A DNA stretch of 6,823 nucleotides from positions 9,577 to 16,399 of the forward strand of contig PAOV01000011.1 of the NCBI GenBank assembly GCA_002708145.1, read 5' to 3'. The translations under genes and the position numbers were made by a program. Shown in pieces: positions 1-6,441 of this stretch. A model generated the notes under the pieces. It had not been told where the DNA came from. It did no database searches and saw only the letters and a program-made list of their open reading frames with translations. Position 1 is the stretch's first letter. Every line of letters begins with the position of its first letter. The DNA is from Chloroflexota bacterium. GTDB taxonomy: Bacteria; Chloroflexota; Dehalococcoidia; Lucifugimonadales; Lucifugimonadaceae.

Positions 1-364
1 TTTGAAAATCTAAAGCCCAACCAATGTGGTCAAAATGAAGATGTGTAAAAAATACTTTTGTAATTTCATCACTATTTATTCCAAGTTTTTTTAAATTTTT
101 CGAAAGTTTCATTGGTGGTGATTGTAGCTTTTCCGTAGTATGATTTCCTAGTCCTGCATCAACCAAAATTTTTTCATCACCAAATACGATTACAAAACTG
201 CCAAAATTACTTCTATGCATTTGATTATGGTCTAAGGCATCTAAATGGTTATCCCACATCTGGCGCTTTACATTCGGAAAAGGCCAAGTCGGATCTACGG
301 GAGGAGCTGATCCATCTGATAGTGATAAAAGAGTTATTTTTCCTATATTTATTCTGTCTAACAT
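1..364 (-). CDS. MBL-fold metallo-hydrolase, N-terminal part (cut by window edge)
   Basis: Reading leftward from the ATG at 364-362, 121 codons stay open to the window edge, so the C-terminal part is missing. The protein has the metallo-beta-lactamase-fold metal motif HxHxDH as THLHFDHIGW (H108, H110, D112, H113). Before it comes the usual beta-strand and Asp turn, ILVDAGLGN (residues 66-74). There is no signal peptide, so it is probably cytoplasmic. Members of this fold hydrolyse lactones, thioesters, phosphodiesters and other bonds using two metal ions. The visible part resembles the lactonase-like/general MBL hydrolase group but does not fix a substrate. The start is the only good ATG near the N-terminal beta-strand. 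No Shine-Dalgarno sequence is visible upstream, which is common among the genes here. It is transcribed divergently from the cyclodeaminase-family gene. The fold assignment is firm and the substrate is unknown. Confidence 0.85.
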   Translation of the reverse strand, partial: MLDRINIGKITLLSLSDGSAPPVDPTWPFPNVKRQMWDNHLDALDHNQMHRSNFGSFVIVFGDEKILVDAGLGNHTTEKLQSPPMKLSKNLKKLGINSDEITKVFFTHLHFDHIGWALDFQ

Positions 365-375
365 TGTAAATTTTA

Positions 376-404
376 TTGATTTTAGTTTTTATAAGGATTA
401 TAAC
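376..404 (+). promoter_or_regulatory. Candidate sigma70 promoter for the cyclodeaminase-dus pair
   Basis: TTGATT at 376-381 and TATAAC at 399-404 are separated by exactly 17 bases, and each differs from the consensus hexamer at only one or two positions. Transcription would begin near 411, giving a 5' leader of about 30 bases before the ATG at 441. The region is very AT-rich, so chance hexamers are possible. The opposite strand also carries two TATAAT matches (over 397-402 and 406-411) that could serve the divergent MBL gene, but neither has a convincing -35. Confidence 0.45.
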
Positions 405-430
405 TATTATAAGATTTATAAAATTTTATT

Positions 431-434
431 GGAG
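431..434 (+). promoter_or_regulatory. Ribosome binding site deciding the start of the cyclodeaminase-family gene
   Basis: GGAG at 431-434 lies six bases before the ATG at 441. An in-frame TTG at 429 overlaps this Shine-Dalgarno sequence and would add four residues (MESF), but it has no ribosome binding site of its own. The ATG at 441 is therefore the better start. Confidence 0.75.
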
Positions 435-440
435 TCCTTT

Positions 441-1400
441 ATGCCATTATACCTAAATGATAGTGATGTTAATAACTTAATTTCTATGCCTGAATGTGTT
501 GAAGCAGTGCAAGATGCCTTTAGGCAAGAAGCTGCTGGGAAAATATGGAATAGACCGCGATCAAGAATCAGAATGCCAAGAGGTTTTCACCACTTAATGG
601 CTGCATATTTGGCTGATGATGAGGTTTTTGGTATAAAAACTTATACAAGTTTTCGTGCTGGTACAAGATTTATAACAATGCTATATGATTCAAATACTGG
701 TGATCTTTTGAGTATGGTTCAAGGCCCTAGATTAAGTCAAATGAGAACTGGTGCAGTTAGTGCAATTGGTACTAGATTTATGTCCAGAGAAGACTCAAAA
801 ACAGTTGGTATGATTGGAGCTGGATATCAAGCTCGCGGACAACTTGAAGGAATTTGCTCTGTAAGAGATATATCTAGTGTGAAGGTTTATGACATTTCTG
901 AAGACTTTTCGGCTAAATTTGCTCAAGAGATGCAAGACGAATTAGATGTTCCTATAACCACTGCGTCTACTGCTGAAGAAGCAGTAAAAAATGTTGATAT
1001 TGTAATTACCATGACTACCACAAGAAAACCAGTACTGCTCGGCGACTGGTTGGAGTCGGGTCAGCACATAAATGCTGCTGGTAGTAATCATTGGATCCGA
1101 CAAGAAGTAGATGATAATGTTATAAAGCGTGCAGATCGAATAGTTGTAGATAGTATTGAAGATGCAAAAATAGAAGCTGGAGATTTATTATTCCCAATCG
1201 AACGTGGAAGAGTTATGTGGAGTGGCATTAGAGACTTATCTGACCTTGTTGCAGGGCACATTTTGGGTAGAGAATCAGAAGAAGAGATTACTCTGTTTGA
1301 ATCACAAGGTATTGCCATTAGTGATATTGCAGCTGCAAATTTTGTATATAAAAAAGCTATTGAACTTGGGCAGGGTACAGATCTTCCTATTGACTCCTAA
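441..1400 (+). CDS. Ornithine cyclodeaminase/mu-crystallin family NAD(P)-dependent protein
   Basis: This 319-residue protein has the length and architecture of the ornithine cyclodeaminase/mu-crystallin family, whose members act on amino or imino acids with NAD(P)H. Examples are ornithine cyclodeaminase, archaeal alanine dehydrogenase and ketimine reductase. Visible landmarks are the substrate-side lysine in FGIKTYTS (K66), the MRTGAVSA motif (R102), the Rossmann dinucleotide loop GMIGAGYQARG (residues 123-133), and NAAGSNHWIRQEVD (211-224), followed by VVDSIEDAKIEAGDL. In genuine ornithine cyclodeaminase the GSN site reads GGD and the Asp is catalytic. Here it is Asn (N216), so proline formation from ornithine is doubtful and I do not assign that activity. 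The start at 441 is chosen for its GGAG site. The dus gene follows after one base, so the two are probably co-transcribed. Family is certain, substrate is not. Confidence 0.9.
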   Translation: MPLYLNDSDVNNLISMPECVEAVQDAFRQEAAGKIWNRPRSRIRMPRGFHHLMAAYLADDEVFGIKTYTSFRAGTRFITMLYDSNTGDLLSMVQGPRLSQMRTGAVSAIGTRFMSREDSKTVGMIGAGYQARGQLEGICSVRDISSVKVYDISEDFSAKFAQEMQDELDVPITTASTAEEAVKNVDIVITMTTTRKPVLLGDWLESGQHINAAGSNHWIRQEVDDNVIKRADRIVVDSIEDAKIEAGDLLFPIERGRVMWSGIRDLSDLVAGHILGRESEEEITLFESQGIAISDIAAANFVYKKAIELGQGTDLPIDS

Positions 1401-1401
1401 T

Positions 1402-2382
1402 ATGAAAATAGGGAATATAAAGATTGAAGGAATTGCTCGCCTAGCACCAATGGCAGGTATATCGAATGCTCCTTTCAGAACTGTAGCAAAAGAATGTGGA
1501 AGCGCCCTGACAACTAGTGAAGAAATTGATGCTAACGCCTTAATTAAGAGAAGTAAAAAAACACTTGATGATATAGCAAGTTATTATCCTGAAGAGCGGC
1601 CTATTGCTTTACAAATATTAGGATCAGAAAAAATATCTTTAGTTGAAGGGTCAAAAATCCTGCAGGATTCTGGTGCAGATATTATTGATCTGAACATGGG
1701 ATGTCCAGTCCCAAAAATTACAAAGACTGGCAGAGGGTCTGCCATGATGAAAAATTTAAATAATACTGCTGATATTTTATCTGCTATGAGAAAAGCAATA
1801 AAGGTCCCATTTACTATAAAGATTAGGAGTGGCTGGGACGAAAAAAACCTAAACGCAGTAGAATTATCAAAAATTGCGGAAGATATAGGGATTGACGCAA
1901 TAACAGTACATCCACGAACACGCGCACAAAGATTTACTGGTAAGTCTAATTGGGATGTTATTTCTGAAGTAGTATCAGCTGTTAATATTCCAGTAACTGG
2001 TAATGGTGATGTTAATACTATTTCTGAGGCGATAAAAATGAGAAATTACACTAATTGTAACTCAGTAATGATAGGTAGAGCTGCAATTGGTAAGCCCTGG
2101 ATTTTTGATGAAAAATTTGAAAGTCTTAGCTACGAAGATCAATATAAGTATAAAACAAAAATAATTAATCGCCATATTAATCTAATAAAAAATCATTTTT
2201 CAGATCGTATAGCTCTGCTACAAATGCAAAGACATTTATCTTGGTATGCAGGAGGTCAAGATAGGGTTAGGAGTTTTCGTGTCTCTCTTTTTTCAACAAA
2301 GTCTTTTGATGAAGCTATAGAGGTTTTTGATACTTATTGGAAAAGTTTAAGCTATAGTAAAAATCTTGCAAAAGTTGTATAA
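1402..2382 (+). CDS. dusB: tRNA-dihydrouridine synthase, DusB type
   Basis: This 326-residue cytoplasmic flavoenzyme reduces specific uridines in the tRNA D-loop to dihydrouridine, using FMN and NADPH. The TIM-barrel motifs appear in order: LAPMAGISNAPFR near the N-terminus (FMN site), DLNMGCPVPKI with the catalytic Cys at C101, KIRSGW with K140, VHPRTRAQRFTG with H170, VTGNGDV (198-204), and MIGRAAIGKPWIF (223-235) for FMN phosphate. The C-terminal helical segment QMQRHLSWYAGG is typical of the DusB branch, and the length matches DusB (about 320). The reading frame is open further upstream, from a GTG at 1204 inside the preceding gene, but homology begins at the ATG at 1402, one base after that gene's stop. 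There is no Shine-Dalgarno sequence before it, so it probably depends on translational coupling. No fis gene follows, unlike in enterobacteria. Confidence 0.93.
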   Translation: MKIGNIKIEGIARLAPMAGISNAPFRTVAKECGSALTTSEEIDANALIKRSKKTLDDIASYYPEERPIALQILGSEKISLVEGSKILQDSGADIIDLNMGCPVPKITKTGRGSAMMKNLNNTADILSAMRKAIKVPFTIKIRSGWDEKNLNAVELSKIAEDIGIDAITVHPRTRAQRFTGKSNWDVISEVVSAVNIPVTGNGDVNTISEAIKMRNYTNCNSVMIGRAAIGKPWIFDEKFESLSYEDQYKYKTKIINRHINLIKNHFSDRIALLQMQRHLSWYAGGQDRVRSFRVSLFSTKSFDEAIEVFDTYWKSLSYSKNLAKVV

Positions 2383-2456
2383 ATTTTTATATTTAAATAC
2401 ATTATTTTTTTTTAAAATATATATAATTTTATAAAAATATTACAAAATTATATTCA
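2383..2456. other. Extremely AT-rich spacer between dus and the ABC permease
   Basis: Only three of these 74 bases are G or C (all C, at 2400, 2443 and 2455). It contains a run of nine T (2405-2413), a 10-base palindrome TATTTAAATA (2390-2399) and an exact TATAAT (2422-2427). The TATAAT has no acceptable -35 element upstream, so it is at best a weak promoter candidate for the permease. No GC-containing hairpin is present that could act as an intrinsic terminator for dus. Confidence 0.6.
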
Positions 2457-3392
2457 ATGAGAAATTTTATATTAAGAAGATTTTTGTTTGCAATTGTTAG
2501 TGTTATTGTAGCTACATTTGCTGTATTTCTTATTTCTAGAGCTGCTGGTGATCCTTTGCATTTGTATGCTAATTCAGGCTATGGTTTATCAGAGGAAGGT
2601 GAAAGAGTATTAAGGAAAAAATTAGCTCTAGATCGTCCAGTTGTGGTTCAGTATGGACTTTGGTTGGGAAGGGCAGTAACTGGAGATTTTGGAGAAACTC
2701 TTTTAGAAAGAAAACCTGTGTCTAGAATAGTAACTCAAAAGTTGCCGGCAACAATTCATCTGGGACTTTTAGCTTTGTTAGGTTCATTCATGATTGGAAT
2801 ACCACTAGGTGTACTTTCTGCGGTCAAGAGAGGGACAGTATTTGATTACTTTGGTAGATTCATAGCATTATTAGGGCAGGGTGTTCCGCAGTTTTGGTTG
2901 GGATTGACTTTAATTTTTATATTTGCTGTTCAACTAAGGATGCTACCCGCAGGACTAAGAGGGGATGGAATTTTTGATCTCCCTCACCTTGTTTTACCAA
3001 CTATAACTCTTATGTCAGGCGGTCTTGCGTATTATACAAGAATTACTAGAGCTGCTATGCTTCAAGTTTTAGACTCAGAGTATGTAAGGCTGGCTAGAGC
3101 CAAGGGTGTTTCTAATAATATGGTTATATGGAAACATGCATTCAAAGTTGCCACAATTCAACCTCTAACAGGAATTACAATTGCTTTAACAGGTTTACTT
3201 GATGGAGCTATTTTGGTGGAAACAATTTTCGCTTGGCCTGGAATGGGTGATATGGCAATTACAGCTGTTGGTAATAATGACTTTCCAGTACTTCAAGCTT
3301 GCGTCTTCATGTTTACATTACTGTATGTGGCTAGCACATTTTTATGTGACGTATTATATGCTTTCATTGATCCAAGAATCAGGTATGACTAA
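2457..3392 (+). CDS. ABC transporter permease, DppB/OppB type (solitary)
   Basis: This 311-residue inner-membrane protein matches the first permease (DppB/OppB/GsiC type) of dipeptide, oligopeptide, nickel or glutathione ABC importers in length and order of parts. Membrane segments lie at about 9-28, 99-121, 135-160, 176-194, 235-258 and 280-303. The N-terminal segment is followed by a periplasmic region with the family's GDPL and LALDRPVVVQYGLWL elements. The EAA loop that docks the ATPase is EYVRLARAKGVSNNMVIWKHAFK-like (from about 208). ETIFAWPGMG (255-264) and IDPRIRY at the end are also family hallmarks. The ATG at 2457 has no Shine-Dalgarno sequence but gives the expected N-terminus MRNFILRRFLF. 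The usual DppC-type second permease, ATPases and solute-binding protein are not adjacent: dus lies upstream and amt downstream. Substrate cannot be named from one permease. Confidence 0.9.
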   Translation: MRNFILRRFLFAIVSVIVATFAVFLISRAAGDPLHLYANSGYGLSEEGERVLRKKLALDRPVVVQYGLWLGRAVTGDFGETLLERKPVSRIVTQKLPATIHLGLLALLGSFMIGIPLGVLSAVKRGTVFDYFGRFIALLGQGVPQFWLGLTLIFIFAVQLRMLPAGLRGDGIFDLPHLVLPTITLMSGGLAYYTRITRAAMLQVLDSEYVRLARAKGVSNNMVIWKHAFKVATIQPLTGITIALTGLLDGAILVETIFAWPGMGDMAITAVGNNDFPVLQACVFMFTLLYVASTFLCDVLYAFIDPRIRYD

Positions 3393-3404
3393 AATCAAAA
3401 TTCC

Positions 3405-3437
3405 TTGAAACATTTTTGAAACATTTATGAAACATAA
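3405..3437 (+). repeat. Three direct 11-base repeats upstream of amt, possible operator
   Basis: TTGAAACATTT occurs at 3405-3415 and again, identical, at 3416-3426. It is followed by ATGAAACATAA at 3427-3437 (8 of 11 positions match). The shared core TGAAACAT therefore begins at 3406, 3417 and 3428, an exact 11-base period close to one helical turn. The array lies 37 to 69 bases before the amt start. Direct repeats with this spacing are what head-to-tail dimers of OmpR/PhoB-type response regulators recognise, so an operator for amt is a reasonable inference. A simple slippage repeat is the alternative. Confidence 0.6.
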
Positions 3438-3461
3438 TGTAATAAATGTAAATTTTGAATT

Positions 3462-3467
3462 AAGGAG
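3462..3467 (+). promoter_or_regulatory. Strong Shine-Dalgarno sequence of amt
   Basis: AAGGAG at 3462-3467 sits six bases before the ATG at 3474. It is the best ribosome binding site in the window, while dus, the ABC permease and the YeiH-like gene have none that is recognisable. This suggests amt is translated efficiently and independently of the gene upstream. Confidence 0.85.
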
Positions 3468-3473
3468 AATATT

Positions 3474-4661
3474 ATGGACTCAGGTTCAATAGCTTGGATG
3501 CTTACTTGTTCAGCTTTGGTGTTATTTATGACTCCAGGTTTAGCTTTTTTTTATGGTGGTTTGGTTAGAGGTAAAAATGTTATATCCACAGTAATGTACT
3601 CATTCATTTCATTAGGTATAGCCAGTGTTGTTTGGGTTCTTTGGGGGTATTCATTAGCTTTTGGTGATGGGGGAAATGCTTTTATCGGATCATTAAGTAA
3701 TTTTGCTTTAGCAGGAATTGATACTCCAGATGAGCAAATTTTTGCAATTTTTCAAATGATGTTTGCAATCATTACTCCTGCACTTATTACGGGAGCTTTT
3801 TGTGAAAGATTTAATTTCAAAGCATATATGATTTTTTTAGTTCTGTGGATAACATTTGTATACGCACCAATCGCACATTGGGTTTGGGGTGATGGTGGCT
3901 GGTTACTTGAACTTGGAGCAATAGACTTTGCAGGAGGCGCAGTAGTTCACATAAATGCTGGAATGGCTGCAATTGCTGCTGCAGCTATAGTTGGGAGAAG
4001 AAGAAATATTGAAAAGGGAGTTCAAGCTCACAATGTTCCATTTGTGATTTTAGGGGCATCAATGCTATGGTTCGGTTGGTTTGGATTCAATGCTGGTTCA
4101 GGTTTAGCTGCTGATGGAACTGCTGTCAATGCATTTCTTGTAACCAATACTTGTGCAGCGACAGGTATGCTAATATGGGTAATTTTAGGTATGTTGCATG
4201 GAGGTAAGGTTAGTGGAGTTGGTGCTGCTACTGGAGCAATAGCAGGCTTAGCCACAATAACTCCTGCTGCAGGATCGGTTACTGTAGGTACTTCATTAAT
4301 TCTTGGGCTTGTAAGTGGTGGAATAACTTTTTATGCAGTCTACTTTAAAAATAAAGTATCTTTAGATGATGCATTGGATGTATTTGCAGTTCACGGATTG
4401 GGAGGTATGTTAGGATTAATTGGCACAGGCATTTTTGCTACACAAGGAGGCCTTATTGATGGGGAATCAAAACTTTTTGTTGCAAATATAATCTTAATTG
4501 CTAGTACAGCTGTTTATTCACTTTTGGTAACAGTGATTATTCTAAAACTTTTGGAGTTTATTCCTGGATTAGAACTAAGGTCTACAAAGCAAGAAGAAGA
4601 TAATGGCTTAGATATCAGTGATCACGGTGAGAGAGCTTATATATCTGATGGAGCAGATTAG
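3474..4661 (+). CDS. amt: Ammonium transporter, Amt/AmtB family
   Basis: This 395-residue inner-membrane channel conducts ammonium or ammonia inward and forms trimers. The eleven-helix Amt layout is recognisable from MLTCSALVLFMTPGLAFFYGGLVRG-like helix 1 onward. Pore residues are present: the twin histidines H159 (VVHINAG) and H307 (FAVHGLGG), the periplasmic-gate phenylalanines equivalent to E. coli F107 and F215 (F97 and F221), and the conserved D151. LWFGWFGFNAGSGLAADG (198-215) is a family hallmark. The protein begins where mature E. coli AmtB would, so it has no cleaved leader. The tail GLDISDHGERAY (378-389) matches the E. coli AmtB C-terminus that contacts the PII protein GlnK, so PII control is expected, yet no glnK is adjacent. 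A strong ribosome binding site, an upstream repeat array and a terminator downstream suggest an independent unit. Confidence 0.97.
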   Translation: MDSGSIAWMLTCSALVLFMTPGLAFFYGGLVRGKNVISTVMYSFISLGIASVVWVLWGYSLAFGDGGNAFIGSLSNFALAGIDTPDEQIFAIFQMMFAIITPALITGAFCERFNFKAYMIFLVLWITFVYAPIAHWVWGDGGWLLELGAIDFAGGAVVHINAGMAAIAAAAIVGRRRNIEKGVQAHNVPFVILGASMLWFGWFGFNAGSGLAADGTAVNAFLVTNTCAATGMLIWVILGMLHGGKVSGVGAATGAIAGLATITPAAGSVTVGTSLILGLVSGGITFYAVYFKNKVSLDDALDVFAVHGLGGMLGLIGTGIFATQGGLIDGESKLFVANIILIASTAVYSLLVTVIILKLLEFIPGLELRSTKQEEDNGLDISDHGERAYISDGAD

Positions 4662-4683
4662 ATAAGTATCAGCCATTTTATTC

Positions 4684-4717
4684 AATGAGCAATGTTTACA
4701 TAAAAACATTGCTCATT
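4684..4717 (+). terminator. Intrinsic terminator after amt
   Basis: A perfect 14-base-pair inverted repeat pairs 4684-4697 (AATGAGCAATGTTT) with 4704-4717 around a six-base loop (ACATAA). It begins 22 bases after the amt stop codon and is followed by the T-rich stretch TATATTTAATC. The T tract is interrupted, so termination may be leaky, but this is the only clear long stem in any spacer of the window. It separates amt from the malate synthase gene. Confidence 0.75.
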
Positions 4718-4748
4718 TATATTTAATCTGAAATATTAATTTTTTTTT

Positions 4749-4752
4749 GGAG
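4749..4752 (+). promoter_or_regulatory. Ribosome binding site deciding the malate synthase start
   Basis: GGAG at 4749-4752, after a run of eight T, is six bases before the ATG at 4759. An in-frame TTG at 4747 overlaps this site and would add four residues (MEIK), but it has no ribosome binding site of its own. The arrangement is the same as for the cyclodeaminase-family gene. Confidence 0.75.
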
Positions 4753-4758
4753 ATAAAA

Positions 4759-6417
4759 ATGACTAGCAGATTTTCGTATGTTTCAAATATTTTTTGCGAT
4801 GATATATTTACTGATGAAGTTAAAAAATTGTTAATTCATTTGCATGACAAATTTATATCAGAATTAATCGAAATTCGAAAAATAAGATTAGATAATCAAG
4901 CATTAGCTAGAAATGGGAAAAAATTAGACCATCCAGAAAAATCAGAGGCTAACGGTGATTGGCTAGTTGCTGAATTACCTGATGAGCTAAGAGTGCCAGG
5001 TATAGAAATTTCAGGTCCTGCTGGTTTAACTTCCATGCTAATTAATGCATTAAATCCTGGTCCTAATGGAGTAAGAGCAGAAGGTGATTTAGATGACGAT
5101 GAAGATGCGGCTGGTCATACCTTAGAAGATACTATATATGCAACTAGAAATCGAATGAATGCTTCCTTGGGGAAACTTGAATATACTAATCCAAATACTG
5201 GAAAAGAATATAAGTTGCAATCAGGAAAAATCCCATTTTTCATGCATAGAGAGAGAGGTTTACATTTAGATGAGTCACAAGTTACTGTTGATGGTAAACC
5301 AATATCAGCAACAATTTTAGGGACTGCCTTAACCTTAATGTTTGGAGGTAAGGCTCAACATAATAAAGGGCAGTCAGTTTACTTTTATATTCCTAAAACA
5401 GAGTCATCTAGAGAAGTGGAATTTTATAAAGATCTTTTTTCTGAAATTAAAAATTTTGTACCAGAATTAGGCGAAATTAACATTAAGGCAATTATTCTCA
5501 TTGAATCACTTCCTGCTGTGTATCAAATGGAAGAAATGTTGTATGCATTAGGTGAATATTCTGCTGGATTAAATGCAGCTCGATGGGATCTTAAAGCTAG
5601 CATTTTAGAGTATGTATTGCATGATAAAAATTTTGTATGGCCAGATAGATTTGATGTGACAATACAAAATACAGAATTCATGTCAAATATTTTCAGAAGG
5701 TTAGTTGCAGTTTGTTTGAAACATAATGCAATTCCAATAGGTGGTATGGCGACAGCTTTGCCTTCCAAGGATCAAGAAGTTAACGATGAGGCTGCAAAAT
5801 CTATAAAATCTGACAAAGAATGGGAAGCTAACCAGGGTTTTATCAGAGCATGGGTCGCTCACATATATCATATGGATTCTGCCGCAGAACCATTCAAAAA
5901 ATTAGCGAGCTCTGGTTGGGAGCCTTCAGAGAATATGAAGATTCCAGAAAATTATCCTGTAAATATAGATAATCCTTCTGGGAAATTAACTAAAGAAGGC
6001 ACAAGGCAAAATATAAGAACTCTTATAGAATATCTAGAGGGCTGGTTAAGTGGAAGAGGAGCAAAAGGGATAGATAGGTTATCTGGTAAGCCAGGAAAGA
6101 GACCTGCTTTGATGGAAGACTTAGCAACAGCAAGAATTTCCACAGCGCAAATTGCTCAAAGAATTATTCATCAATCAATCGCAGAGGATACAGAAGAATC
6201 TCATTCTTTTGAATTAGTAAAAGAAATCATTAACAGTGAAACAAAAGATATTATTTCTGCTTTTGATGATAATGATGAAATTACAATAAGATACAAAAAA
6301 TCACAAAAAATTGCTATGAGGTGGATAAAAAACTACACTGATTATGATTTTAGATCATTAGGCACATATACAAGAAAAGAACTAGATAAGATAGGTTCAG
6401 ACGAAGACGCTTTTTAA
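4759..6417 (+). CDS. aceB: Divergent malate synthase (A-type)
   Basis: Malate synthase condenses glyoxylate with acetyl-CoA to malate, the second step of the glyoxylate shunt. At 552 residues this protein is slightly longer than E. coli AceB (533) and co-linear with it from about residue 85. Shared landmarks are ISGPAGLTSMLINALNP (84-100), RERGLHLDE with R166, the YFYIPKTES strand, LIESLPAVYQMEEMLYAL with the metal ligand E249, GLNAARWD with D277, IGGMATALPSKD (328-338), and LMEDLATARIS with the catalytic base D454. Departures are that the usual GHDGTWVAHP reads GFIRAWVAHI (360-369), the GNGCVPI loop before MED is replaced by a longer basic stretch (432-450), and an acidic run (109-117) lies in the N-terminal third. 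No isocitrate lyase is nearby. Catalysis looks intact, but a different acyl-CoA or 2-oxoacid substrate cannot be excluded. Confidence 0.85.
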   Translation: MTSRFSYVSNIFCDDIFTDEVKKLLIHLHDKFISELIEIRKIRLDNQALARNGKKLDHPEKSEANGDWLVAELPDELRVPGIEISGPAGLTSMLINALNPGPNGVRAEGDLDDDEDAAGHTLEDTIYATRNRMNASLGKLEYTNPNTGKEYKLQSGKIPFFMHRERGLHLDESQVTVDGKPISATILGTALTLMFGGKAQHNKGQSVYFYIPKTESSREVEFYKDLFSEIKNFVPELGEINIKAIILIESLPAVYQMEEMLYALGEYSAGLNAARWDLKASILEYVLHDKNFVWPDRFDVTIQNTEFMSNIFRRLVAVCLKHNAIPIGGMATALPSKDQEVNDEAAKSIKSDKEWEANQGFIRAWVAHIYHMDSAAEPFKKLASSGWEPSENMKIPENYPVNIDNPSGKLTKEGTRQNIRTLIEYLEGWLSGRGAKGIDRLSGKPGKRPALMEDLATARISTAQIAQRIIHQSIAEDTEESHSFELVKEIINSETKDIISAFDDNDEITIRYKKSQKIAMRWIKNYTDYDFRSLGTYTRKELDKIGSDEDAF

Positions 6418-6441
6418 GGAAGTTTGAAGTTTTTTCTAATG

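Noticed and set aside
1088..1318. Minus-strand open frame inside the cyclodeaminase-family gene; similar antisense frames at 4028-4255, 5523-5768 and 5952-6143
   Set aside because: Each is fully antisense to a well-supported gene, of odd composition, and has no recognisable motif.
1204..1401. N-terminal extension of dus by 66 residues from a GTG at 1204
   Set aside because: It lies entirely inside the cyclodeaminase-family gene in another frame, has no Dus homology, and Dus similarity begins right at the ATG at 1402.
2422..2427. TATAAT as a promoter of the ABC permease
   Set aside because: The hexamer is exact, but no acceptable -35 lies 16-18 bases upstream, and chance matches are likely in DNA that is 96% A+T. 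It is noted only within the spacer entry.
3199..3408. 69-codon plus-strand frame overlapping the ABC permease 3' end
   Set aside because: It is an alternative-frame shadow of the permease, Trp/Leu/Cys-rich without domain character, with no ribosome binding site.
3405..3445. Sigma70 promoter of amt built from TTGAAA and CATAAT
   Set aside because: The available spacings are 22 or 11 bases. No pair gives 16-18, so I could not place a promoter.
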